A stretch of DNA of 64,000 nt from Dasyornis broadbenti. Taxonomy: Eukaryota > Chordata > Aves > Passeriformes > Dasyornithidae. Shown piece after piece: positions 24,719-35,200 of the stretch. The stretch is from contig VZRN01001317.1 of NCBI GenBank assembly GCA_013397935.1, forward strand, positions 2,996,266-3,060,265, written 5' to 3'. Numbering within the stretch: position 1 is the stretch's first letter; each line of letters begins with the position of its first letter. Position numbers and translations under genes: made by a program. The notes under the pieces were generated by a model, which saw nothing but the letters and a program-made list of their open reading frames with translations, ran no database searches and was not told where the DNA came from.

Positions 24719-24990
24719 TTAAGCAGAAAGTATGGAAGAGGAGTTTAGGTAAGTAAAAATGGTCCATAACACCACGAAGAAAAACATTTCAGTTTCTCTC
24801 CAGCACTTAAGAAAAGTTAACAGCATTTTTATGCTTGCTTCTCTCTCTGATGTCAAGTAAATGAACATATTGCCAGGCTCCCACAAACAGGTATTGTCAG
24901 GTTTGCATGGCTTTGTTATTTCAAAACCAATTGCCTCAAACAAGGCAAAGTGAAGATTACTCATACTCCTGCCTCCTGCTGAGCCTGATG
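24719..24990 (-). CDS. Candidate terminal exon, unidentified (weak)
   Basis: On the minus strand an acceptor preceded by a T-rich tract (AGTATCTCTTAAAG) opens a frame of about 90 codons ending in TAA. The first two thirds read like protein (SNLHFALFEAIGFEITKPCK, then CLWEPGNMFIYLTSERE), while the end is a run of hydrophobic residues followed by Ser. No donor lies inside the protein-like part, so it would have to be a last exon. No domain is recognised. The T-run before the acceptor is simple sequence, and a 120-codon open frame is not rare here, so chance is a serious alternative. Confidence 0.15.
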
Positions 24991-26051
24991 CTTTAAGAGA
25001 TACTTTTAGTCTTATATAACACCAAAAAAAAAAAAAAAGTGCCAACATATTCTGAAGAGCAGAAAATACACTTTTCTTCACATTCTTCTGCAGTAAGTCA
25101 TGGAGTTAGCTGGATGTTTGTTAAGGAACTTTCCAAAACAAAGGCGAGTTTAGACCAAGCAGATGGAATTTCAGCAAATCAACAGCGAATAAAAAGAGGG
25201 TATTTGCAGAGAAATGTCTCAGAAACTGCATTATTATTGCAGAAGCAGGCACTCTTGGATATTTTGATTCCATGCTGAATTACCAATCTGAATGCTTACG
25301 TTTTCACTTAGCACAGGAAACAGAACAGAAAATGTTATTTACCTGAAAAGACCAAAGCCCATCAGGAAGAACATTGGTGGTATCAGAAAGGATTGCCCAA
25401 AAGAACGCAATTTTGTGAGATGAAGGGTGTCTGTGTGGGTAAGACTATTGCGATCCACAAAATGCAGCCCCAAATGGAAGGACTGAATAAACTCCAAATA
25501 TGAGCTTTAGATTACATTTACATCTAAAGTTAGAAGCTGAGCAGAAACAGCAGTTTAGAAGATCAAAGCATACAAAGCCTCGATTTTTCATTTGAATCTT
25601 TAAATTTGTTTTTAAAAATGCTGCAATTATTCTCATTGAAACCTGTGTTAAGAAAGTATTAGGTTTATTACATAGGAGAGAAAAATGCCATCTGTTAGGC
25701 TGAGTTAGCATTAAAATACCAAGATAAAACAGCAAATGGAGACTCATTTTCTCATATTTCACTTTACTTTTTTTTTTTAATCTCAAGGAAAATTCAGCAT
25801 GAAATATTACCGAAAGTTCAACTGCTACTTGAAGAAAACTTCAAAAACTTTCAAAAAAATAATATGAAGCAGTTGATTTGACCAGGGATAAGACTGTGCT
25901 TCCCTCTGAGTTAGCTCACTGTCTTGATGACATTTTTCTGAATGCTGAGGCAGTAAACATGTTAAGCACCCTGAGTTCCTTTTAATTTCAAAAGCTGTTT
26001 TCAGGATTTCACTTTCTATGTATTTACTTTCTAATAATCCATTTCATGCAG
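24991..26051. other. Unique AT-rich sequence, nothing recognised
   Basis: An A run lies at 25024-25037. A minus-strand frame of 113 codons at 25445-25786 has no splice support or recognisable peptide. An AATAAA hexamer on the minus strand (25663-25668) could serve a minus-strand transcript, but this is not distinguishable from chance in AT-rich DNA. Confidence 0.45.
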
Positions 26052-26228
26052 CCAGTAGTTACAGGTGGAGTCTCTAAGTATTCCAAACAAATCATAAATG
26101 AAGATACAGCTTCTATATCCCAACAGAGTGAAAGCATTTATAATAGAGGTTCTAGCTTGTGGCAGTTGCACAAAACTCCATCTGCTCGTCCTCCTTCTCA
26201 ATTAGAGGCCAGAAGTGCCAAAGAATAA
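26052..26228 (+). CDS. Candidate terminal exon, polar C-terminus, unidentified
   Basis: The acceptor is good: a branch-like TTTCTAATAATCC followed by ATTTCATGCAG ending at 26051. The frame then runs 58 codons to TAA at 26226-26228. The peptide is polar and serine/glutamine-rich (KQIINEDTASISQQSESIYN, then SARPPSQLEARSAKE), which is the composition expected of a disordered tail. I recognise no family. I could not find a phase-compatible upstream exon, and no clear poly(A) signal follows within 300 bases. It could be a last coding exon, a non-coding exon, or chance. Confidence 0.22.
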   Translation, partial: PVVTGGVSKYSKQIINEDTASISQQSESIYNRGSSLWQLHKTPSARPPSQLEARSAKE

Positions 26229-26478
26229 TTCTGCCTCTTCGTTTAATCATGCAGCCATGGCCTTTTGTCCACTTAACCAGCCAGGCTGCTACCTAGGAAA
26301 ATCAGAAACCTAAGTCTGAAACCCACGGAATGGTTTGGTGGAATCAGTGCCCACCCTCCAAGCACTTCACGATACCAAATGTGTGTGGTACAGCCCAGAT
26401 TCGTGCAATGAATCATCAAAAATACCTGTGCTTAGTCAGCACAGGAACGACAGAATTGGTATTTTTCATGCAATGAAG
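26229..26478. other. Unique sequence, nothing recognised
   Basis: No repeat, splice-flanked frame or RNA gene is visible in this short gap between a plus-strand and a minus-strand candidate. Confidence 0.4.
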
Positions 26479-26652
26479 TCAGAATGACTGAAAGTTTACT
26501 GTTGTGTTGCAAATTTTGAAAGAGAGGCTGCTAAAATAAGCAAATGATAAAATTATCCACAGTAGCTGCCTTTGAATCACGTCCACAATTCCGTCAGTCA
26601 GGCAAAACCGAACTGCAGCAAGCGATGAGCTCAGGCTGTCACTGACACACAG
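26479..26652 (-). CDS. Candidate minus-strand exon after the 29679-29820 exon (weak)
   Basis: A very good acceptor (GGTGCCCCATCCCACTCCAG on the minus strand) opens a frame in phase 0. Its first 33 or so codons look like protein (LCVSDSLSSSLAAVRFCL, then TDGIVDVIQRQLLW). The frame continues to a TGA at 26479-26481, but the second half looks random and there is no good donor in between. Its phase 0 start would fit the phase 0 end of the candidate exon at 29679-29820. If the two are joined this would be the last exon. No domain is recognised. Confidence 0.17.
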   Translation of the reverse strand: MCVSDSLSSSLAAVRFCLTDGIVDVIQRQLLWIILSFAYFSSLSFKICNTTVNFQSF

Positions 26653-29600
26653 CTGGAGTGGGATGGGGCACCTGCTTGGATTCCTTAATCCCCCCAGTGA
26701 TTAAAATTTACTCAGCTGCTTAGTGTGAAAGATAGGCTATGGTGATATGGAATTGAAACAACTTTGTGTTATACAAGTAGGGCATTTTCATTTTATGTAA
26801 GAAATGGACTGTACACACCTCCCACGCTGGCACTTCCAGCTTTTGAAAACGGATTACTTTTTCTTCACCACCTTAGACTGGACAGAACAGAGTGAGTGAG
26901 TGTACTCCAGCCTTAGTGGAAACACTTTCAGATACGATGGACAATGCAGTTGCTACATCATTTCGCCCCTTATTGGTTGCTTTAGGTGTCCCAAAAAAAA
27001 AAAAAAAAACATCATTTGTCCAGCTCCAGCTTCATAATCACTATAGAAAAGGAGTAACCGGTGCATCAGAAGATAAAATAGGGATCTGCTCTATTCTCTT
27101 TCCTCCTGGGCAGCCAAAGCAAAGGCAACGTTTTGGATGGAGTTAGCAGACTCCATTTTTAATTTAAATTATCATACCACAAAGCCATAAGGGAAAGGCA
27201 GTGAAGGAGCCTCAGTGCAAAACCTAAATGCAGAATTGATAGGGCAGCTATGCCCAGCACACTTCCTAACCCAGAAAAAATCTACAAAATTTCCTTTCAC
27301 GTAGAAAATCTACATCTCTACCTGGGTTTACTGTTCTTTCCCAGATTTTTCTTAAGCCCCAGCTGTGTTTGGGGTTCCATTTATATTACCTATAGTCATT
27401 CAAGGACCGCATGAACGTATAAATATATTTTCCCTTTCTTTAGAGAACTGCAAATATAAATACTGAGAATTATCCACACCTTTTCAAGCTTCTGATTAAA
27501 TATATATAAGAGGAAAGAAAAAAAAAAAACATAAACAAAAAAAACCTCAGAGAGAACAGAACACTAAACCATCAAGAGACTGTGAGAAATTTATCATCAC
27601 GTTGTCCTCAGCTTCTAGAGAATATTCACTTATGGGTTTCTTACATCAAGCCAGGATGATGAAGCTCTTCCAGCATCTAAGACAAACATACATCAGTAGA
27701 ACCTGAATGAAATGCTGCCCAAACCCCATAAATATTACCTGGCCAGAGCAGAGGGCTTACTCAGGAGAAAAAAAAAAAAATCTTTAATTTATTTCAACAA
27801 AACAATATTATCCTACTAAAATCAAGAGAAGTTGCACATAAATTTATCAATATTCTTTAATTGCACATGACTAATATAAATGTCCTTCTCCTGATTTACA
27901 AGGCCTGAAGTAAATAAATTGTTTCAAGTAGTATTTGGACCAAAATACCTCGGCACTATATTTTGATGTTGGTATTACTTTCTTTAATTGTGTAATATCC
28001 TAAGCTGTATATTCAGCAGCTGTCCAAAATTAGGCTCCTTCCCCACTGCCATGGCATGCCTCTTGCTTAAAGCAAACCTCCCAGCCCCTTCTCCCCTCAG
28101 AGAAAACCCCCAAAGCTCAAAAGACACAAACTCTTATCTTCCCTAGCTGAAGTCATATTTCTACTTATCCTGCCATGATGGAAGAGCAGCATCTTAATTG
28201 AAAATCATGGCAATACAGAAGTACAGAGCCCAGGACTGCTTTTCCATCTAAATCATGCTGTTTAGGCAGAATCTCTACTGCTATGGAGAAACATCTGGCC
28301 CAGTTACAGCAGGCCACTGTCCTAACTCATCTGAAAGGCAGAGGAAGGGTAATGTTACATGCCCCAAAGGCAAAAATCTGCTACAGGCAGTACCCAGGAT
28401 GTTCTCACCCATCACAGACATTTTGACTTGTTGAGGGAGGTTTGTCAAAACAGGCATGAAATCAAAAGTAGAAAAATAAAGGGGTATTTCTAGGTCAGCA
28501 CGGGTAAAAACATTTGCACAACAGAACTACTTCAAATGCAAACAATTCTTAGGACCGCTGGCACGTTTTCTTGGTTATTTCTATAACCAAATGTATGTAA
28601 ATGTAACTTCTGCACATACAAAGTGGATGTCAGGCTGAAAACATTGACAATTTCCAAAAAGAAACACTGCACAGGAGGCTGGGCTTCTTGCCCTCCCAGG
28701 GAAAACCATTCATCCCTCTAATGTACATTTTGAATCTTTAGTTATGGGTTCAGTAGAAGATCTCTTAGTGAGCTCATTTAGCAATCTTTAGAGGGTTCAA
28801 ACAATGGTTTGCCAATAATTCCCATCTCAGTCACAATGGTAACAGTGTGCTGATCTGCTCAAGAGACAGAAATTAAAACAATTTATTGTATTAATTAGCA
28901 TCATCTCTTTTACACCGGGATACTTGCTTCAAGTAATCTGACAACTTAATTGAGGACATCATTGATTTTAATTAACATTTTTGTTATAAGAAAGGCTGTT
29001 ACTATCGGATGGTGCTGGAAATTAACAGTAGGGGGGAAAGAAGAAACCGTAATCAAAGAACATTCTTTTGTGCCCCCACTGCAGACTTTTGAAACACACA
29101 GCCTTTTCTCTGGTTAGCCTGCATGATTTTGATACATCGAAAATATCAGTGGAGAAATACTAATAAGTCATGACATGCCAGACTATTTCAGTGATGGGAC
29201 TTGTTCAAAAGGGAGTCAACATGCATAATATCACTTTATTTGGTCTGTACTCAGATCCAGAACAATTACTGTTTCCTTGCAATACTCACCATTTCACTTT
29301 TCTTTCATTGACTAGTTTTCCAGTTTTTGAAAACCTGATACTGAGCTTAACCTTCAAACTAAATGATTCCTTACTCCAACCCATCCGCTAATGTAAGCAA
29401 AAATTTGTGCCTTGACAAGGCAATAACGTGTTAAAGTTTTATTTTAAAAAACATCCAAAATTTGTTGGATGGTAACCATTAAGCTCTGAAAACAAAAAAA
29501 AAAGGTATCTAAAAATTGAAGATAAAACCCATATTTGAAAGGGCAGGAAGTTTCTTTCAGGTTTCCTAACAGAACAATGTAGTGACCAAATCCAAGGTGT

Positions 29601-29678
29601 CAAGACCAGGGTCAGATCCTTTTATAGGCACTAAAACATTTTAAAAACACAGAGCACGATGATTCAGTTCCTGTTTAC
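26653..29678. other. Unique AT-rich sequence; one possible conserved block
   Basis: A-runs lie at about 26992-27009, 27520-27530 and 27769-27780. The block 28870-29012 contains closely spaced homeodomain-type motifs (TTAATTAGCATCATC, CTTAATTGAGG, TTTTAATTAACA) and has no simple repeats, so it is the best candidate conserved non-coding element in this window. No gene or transposon is recognised. Confidence 0.45.
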
Positions 29679-29820
29679 CCTGGCAAAGGGCCCGATCTCT
29701 TCAAAGGAGTTCAGCACCAGATGAATCAGAACCAGTTCACTAAACACGTCATAGGCAAACACTTTCCCCCCGTTCATTACAAAACCAGAGGACAGGTAAG
29801 GAACACCCAAAGGACTCAAT
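29679..29820 (-). CDS. Probable internal coding exon, gene not identified
   Basis: On the minus strand an acceptor (AATAATTCTGCAG) precedes 142 bases: one base completing a split codon, then 47 open codons ending with AGG|GTAAAC at a phase 0 boundary. The peptide is natural-looking, with VPYLSSGFVMNGGKVFAYD followed by VFSELVLIHLVLNSFEEIG. More than a third of codons begin with G, and leucine is mostly CTG, which is characteristic of real vertebrate coding sequence and unlike the flanking DNA. Stops in the same frame lie just outside both splice sites. The residues suggest an alpha-helical segment, but I do not recognise a family. Weak points are a poor polypyrimidine tract and a donor lacking G at position 5. 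The opposite strand also has an open frame here, but with poorer codon character. I favour an exon of an unidentified minus-strand gene. Confidence 0.45.
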
Positions 29821-32033
29821 CTGCAGAATTATTTTTGTAGGTTTTGCCCAAAGATATCTAAAAGCGTTCAGGAAGAACAACTAGAAGACCTTCTCAATTT
29901 CTTTATTTCCATTTAACAACATTCCTAATCTATCTCTCTTTTCAAACCTACATACAGTTCATGGCTACTTGTCACTTTAGCCTTGCATCCTACATAATTG
30001 AAGTCAATGAGAGGATTTGTTACTTAATTTATTCCAAGCACAAGTTGTCCCACTGCATGAGCAGAGAGCCACAGTTCCAATCAGCTTTAGCCAGCAGATG
30101 TAAATATTCAGTACATGTTCACATCCAAACCTGACTGCTTTGCCTTTTCTATTATTATTTGAAGTAATAATTACTGACAGCAGGTTCCCCTGTACATCAC
30201 CCAAAGCAAGCTCGCTGCCCTTTAGCTATATTCATCTGTCCTTGTGAATGAGAGACATCAAGACAGAGTTTGTTTTTAAAGGTGAGGAAAAAAAGCCTTT
30301 TAGGCATTTGAGATTGCAGGTGGAAAGCAGAGGAACTGTCTCAGGTGTCTCGTGCAGACACTGTGCAGAAAATGACAAACCAAAGCCAAATGCCTTCAAA
30401 TAATACTCCTCCTCCAACTTGTCCCCCGTTTTCTCCTTCTATTAAACCTTGGAAAATCACTGGAAAAAATCTGAAGGATTTTTCTTTTACTTCCGTTCTA
30501 TCCACAGTGAGAGATTTTAAGTATTTGTTTCTTGCTTTTAAAACATCAGATGCAAGGCAGGCACTCCACAATCACAGCAGGTACATGCTGACTTATTGTC
30601 ATAACAACATCGATTATTTTGCTGTTGACTCAGGTGATCGCTCTCCTTAAAGGACATTTGCAAAGAACACAACCTAAGGCTAATTTCATCTTAATTACAC
30701 ATGAAATTAAGAGCATGAAAAACCTCTCCAGACTACTCGATTGCGCGAAGTCATAAACCAGTTCAAGTGCTTCTCTGGACTCGTGCATACATGAAAATAC
30801 GGCAAATTATTCAGCACTTAAGAACAAACAAGATCTAAGGACTATCCCATAGCTTCTTTATACAGAAAAATACTGATTTCTGAACCAAAAATACAGCATG
30901 GTCCAACATTAAGTTTTCATTAAAGTCAGTGTGACCCTTACAGCCTCCACAAATGCTTTATCTGAATTAAGAGTGTGGGGAGGGTTCAGAACCCTGGCGA
31001 CACCTCTCATAACTGTAACAACTTCAGGATTTCAGAGATGGGGGTGTGGACACAACAAAAACTGTCTTGAAAAATGAACCAGAACTATCATTCGGTTAAT
31101 GAAATGTTTGGCCACATCTATTGTTATTCTTGGTAAATTTAGTCAGTGCAAAAAAATCTCTCAGGATATTTATACGAAGAAACATAATTGGGTTATTTAT
31201 CGTGCAGTAAAAATTATGTATTTTACTTCTAGAATCCATTAATAATTTTTAAAAGGCACGGGAGGAGAATACAAGCAATAAGATATTGTTTTCATCTCTA
31301 CTTCCTGCAGCTGTGAAAATAAATAGCTCTTGTGGCGGATTTTTTGTGTTTTGGTTATTTGGGGATTTTTTCTTAGATTTAACTCACACATTACTCCTTT
31401 AGACAAACTATCATGTACTAAAATTCTACATAACCTGTGGAAGGAACAAATCCAGGATTTTGCATTACCTGCGCCAGAGTACAAATTCTGGCATGTGACA
31501 CAGTGAAACTATCCCACCATTTATAAACTACGTTTTAAAAACCGTCCTTATTGAGCCTGATATGAGAAACATACCTGAGATCCAAGTGTGGACTAACAGA
31601 TTTGATCTTGGACAAATCAGTTAAAGTCTTGGAGCATTTAATGTCAAGAGGAAGTGACACTTGTGGACCCTAGAAGTTTAAGTCAGATTTAAACTAGTCC
31701 AAGTGAGAATATCCACTTACAAGTCAACCCACTTATCTTCTGTAAAACACCTGCATTGCCTGCACAGTAAAAGGGTGCGAACAAGCTGTTCAATTTTTAA
31801 TTTTTTTATAAGTTTTAAAGAAAAGCAAATAGGAAATCATTACACTAAAAACATGTAATTTATACAAGAAGAGTAAACTCCTGTTTTCCCCAAGGCAAAT
31901 AAAAACCAGCTCCACTAAAAGGCCTGAGTCAGAAGCCGTCTCTGTCAGGATTCAGCAAAGCCAGAGACATCTCAAACTCCAAAACTGTGTAGCAGAATTT
32001 TGCAGAATTTCAGTTCTGCCAGCAGCTCATGAC
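29821..32033. other. Unique sequence between two candidate exons
   Basis: If the two minus-strand candidates belong to one gene, this would be mainly intron. It holds an inverted repeat with 9-base arms (TAATTTCAT at 30681-30689, ATGAAATTA at 30701-30709). Their phases do not join directly (phase 1 end, phase 2 start), so another exon would be needed here, or one of the calls is wrong. A plus-strand frame of 101 codons at 30345-30650 lacks splice support and is not called. Confidence 0.4.
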
Positions 32034-32268
32034 TCAGCCTCCTCCCTCCTCCTCACTGGAGTCCCCATCTCTCAGAATGCGGTGGCAAACCTCCACCTGC
32101 ACCTTCCCTGTTACACATTCCTGGAGCTGGGATACCCTCAGGGAGGTTTTGAAAAAAGCATCCACACAAAGTTCAGCGGTTTGCACACTGGATTCCATGA
32201 TGCACCACAGGAACCCTTCAGCCTTTCTGACGACAAACCTCTCTGAAAGGGCAGCGCTCTGAAAGTCC
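32034..32268 (-). CDS. Probable coding exon, gene not identified
   Basis: On the minus strand the acceptor TTGAGTCTTGTGTTTTCTTGCAG, ending at 32269, is among the best in the window. One base then completes a split codon, and 77 codons run to TGA at 32034-32036. About 43 percent of codons start with G and the third positions are GC-rich, in contrast to the AT-rich surroundings. Recognisable stretches are SERFVVRKAEGFLWCIMESS, then TAELCVDAFFKTSLRVSQLQ and GKVQVEVCHRIL, ending in an acidic SSEEEGGG. The exon may instead stop at 32057, where CTCCA|GTGAGG is a usable donor (phase 1 end, 212 bases). In that case the acidic tail is intronic. The residue pattern suggests alternating strands and helices, but no family is recognised. 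I believe this is coding; the gene identity is open. Confidence 0.48.
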
Positions 32269-35200
32269 CTGCAAGAAAACACAAGACTCAAAAACCTGAA
32301 TCCCGGAGGTGACACATGCTGGGATTAAGTGGTGAAGCATTTAAATTTATGATTAATTCTAATGAGCTTTAATACCACCAGTACACCAGCCAGGAAACAG
32401 GTTATATCCTGTAGCAAAAAGCTTTAGTGTGGCTTTCTGAAGGAATCTGGAAATGCATCGTGACCTGGTTTTGCAATATCTACAATAAAGAAGCTGGATC
32501 TCAAGTTTGATTTGGTTCTCAGCAGGACCCACAGCATTCTGTGCATTTCTAAACAAGCTCTGCAAGCTTTATAACTTCACCTGTAAAACTGAGACACCCT
32601 CAACATTTTACCCATCCTTTCTGCTTGGTCTGTAATCCTTTTTAACAGGTATTTTCTCTTATTCTTTGTCCAGTGCCCTCACACTTGGCATGCAGGTATT
32701 TTTAAGAATGATTCAGAGTACTACACGTGTTCTATCATCACCCTGTAAGGAGAAGTCCCACTTTAGGCTCTGTATTAAGAGCAGTGAGCGATACTGAGTC
32801 GAAGCCTAAACCAAACCAAGACACCCTATTGTTTGTGACACAGCCACATGTGCTGAGCTGTGCAACTGGGAGTCCCTGGCTCATCTATTGCAGATTTTAT
32901 TAAGTTCTTCTTGAGAGGAAACCATCAGGCAAAAGCTGCATTGAGAGCAGAGGGTGCAGGTGGCCAATGTGTTACTCTCAGACAGAAAAGCTGAGCACCC
33001 TTCTGGCTACATCCAACCTTCTGGAACAGGAACACATGAATAACATGAGGATTTGGACCAGTAGGGTTCAACCAGAAACAAACTGCCAGCAGTGACCAAG
33101 CTTTCAGGGCAGTCTCACCCCAAACAGCAACCCTGCACAGTATTTTCATTGTACCTGAAGCAGTTCAGTATCAGAGGATCTCAAGTGCTACACAGTTTAT
33201 TTAAAGATGATTTTTTCCCCCTAAGTGAATCTTGAGTGAGTCATCAATCACTGAGCTATTCTGTGCTGGTTTTCCTCTATTGCAATCTAACATTAAACTT
33301 TGTCTAAGCGCTTATGACAGTTTTTCAAACATTTTTGAAATGCAGCCCCTTTTGCCTCATCCATCTTCCTGCCACCCTCCCATTCCCCTCCAGCTCTCCT
33401 CCTCCCCAGGCATCACCACTTCTATTTCTCCTCCATAGGGGAACAAAACCAGACTGTAATTACTGTCTGCAAGTATTTACTCACTCCCACATCTTAATAG
33501 AACCAAATTACTGATCTCTCACAACCCTAAAACAGGTCTCCATCCTCAGCTGAAAAAAAACTGTATTGATTTACCAAACCGTGCAGTCTCCTAACATCCC
33601 AGTGCTATCCCACACCACTTAGCTCTGTGCCAACAACTTAAAAACATTTCAACACTTACCACCTTTACTACCATTGCAGACTTTTTTTTTTGCTGTTTCC
33701 TTACTCATACCACTTATAACACATCCCATTATACACTCCTCGTGAACTAGGCCCTCCACAGGTAACCATGTTCAAGACAAGGTGATGTTCATTAAAAAGG
33801 CTCCTATTTTGAAGAAAAAAATACTATAAATACGTAAAACATCAAAATACTAACAGAAGTGCTAATAAAAGAAAGTTTGCAGGTAGATAGCCTCTTCCAG
33901 GTCTAGGTAATTCGGTGGAAGTTGTAGTAGTCTTCTACTTGATGGTATTTTCCAGTGGACAGGACTAAACTCAACTAAACTTTTGGCAGATTTCTGTTGA
34001 TGACAGTGCTCTCAGATTCATCTAAAGCAGCCAAGAAACTATTGAGCTAAATTCAGCCCACCAATTTCATCAGCTTAAACCTACACGTTTAAGGAGTTTC
34101 AGAGAATATTCCTGTGAACAGCTCTTTTAGCAAGCACCCTCAGAGAGGTGATGACAGATCATGGTAACTTCTTCCTGTGAGACAGAAGCCCTGTCTACAA
34201 CCTGATTTACCTAGGGATTAAAGCATCTTAATTTTTATCTACAATATGAATTTATTTCATTAGACAAATTTAATTTACGGCACTTTCAATCGAGAAAGTA
34301 ATTCAGCTTTTCCATTCAAAACAGGCCTGCCAGAAAAGTCAGTTATACATGAAAACAAAGATAAAACAACTACTTATTTTCCTGTAAGTTTTCCTTAAAA
34401 AAACAAAATCAAATTAACCACAGCACGCTCTCATCTGAGCAGAGCACACAAGCAGATAATCAAATACTTCATGTGTAAGACAAAGTATCTTCTGTGCAGG
34501 TGAGTTATCCAAGCATTTGTACCAACACACATCTGTAAAGGAGGTTAACTTCCATGAGAGCAACAGCTGCTCAGATGGTGGAGCGAAAAGCAGAAGCCTC
34601 TCCCAGCACCTCTCAGCTGCTGTTTGGGCCCCAGGACATGGTTCTGTTCACACACAGTGAAGCTGGGGCCCCATCTCCTGACCTTCTCCTGATGCCAGGA
34701 GCAGCTCCCAGGGCTCCTGTCACACCACACAGCAGAGCCCCCAGGTGACTCCAGCTCTCACAGCCTCAAAGGTGGGATCACCCCACGTGCATTAGCCACA
34801 AGGACAGAAATCTGATGAACAAAGTGCCGAAGTGGATCCCAGCAAGTGGACTGAAACAAATTCTGTGTAGGAAAGCAAAATAAAAGCCAACAGGTCATTA
34901 CCAAACAGACTGGGGAGAAATTCCTTCCACATACCACACCTGGCAACTGATTAAAATCTGTTGTTAAAATCTGCCAATAAAATTTATTTGTATATACACT
35001 CCCTTCTAAAAATTCTCTGGAATGCTTTACAGAACAGACTTGCAAAGTTTCTTCTCTTCCTAGGAAGATTTTGTTTTGTCAAATCTGCAGGCCGGCTTCC
35101 TACGGAGTAAGACTACAATTGAGAGTCAGACTGTTCTAAAGAGTTATTATATGTGTATTTAACACATACAAGACAAACTTTTTTTTCAAGCATTTATTTT

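Noticed and set aside
34554..34748. GC-rich frame on the plus strand ending near CCCCCAG|GTGACT
   Set aside because: No acceptor opens it and the opposite strand is open too; GC content alone explains it.
34758..35045. Minus-strand frame after acceptor TTTCCTACACAG
   Set aside because: No usable donor and only about 34 plausible codons before a stop.
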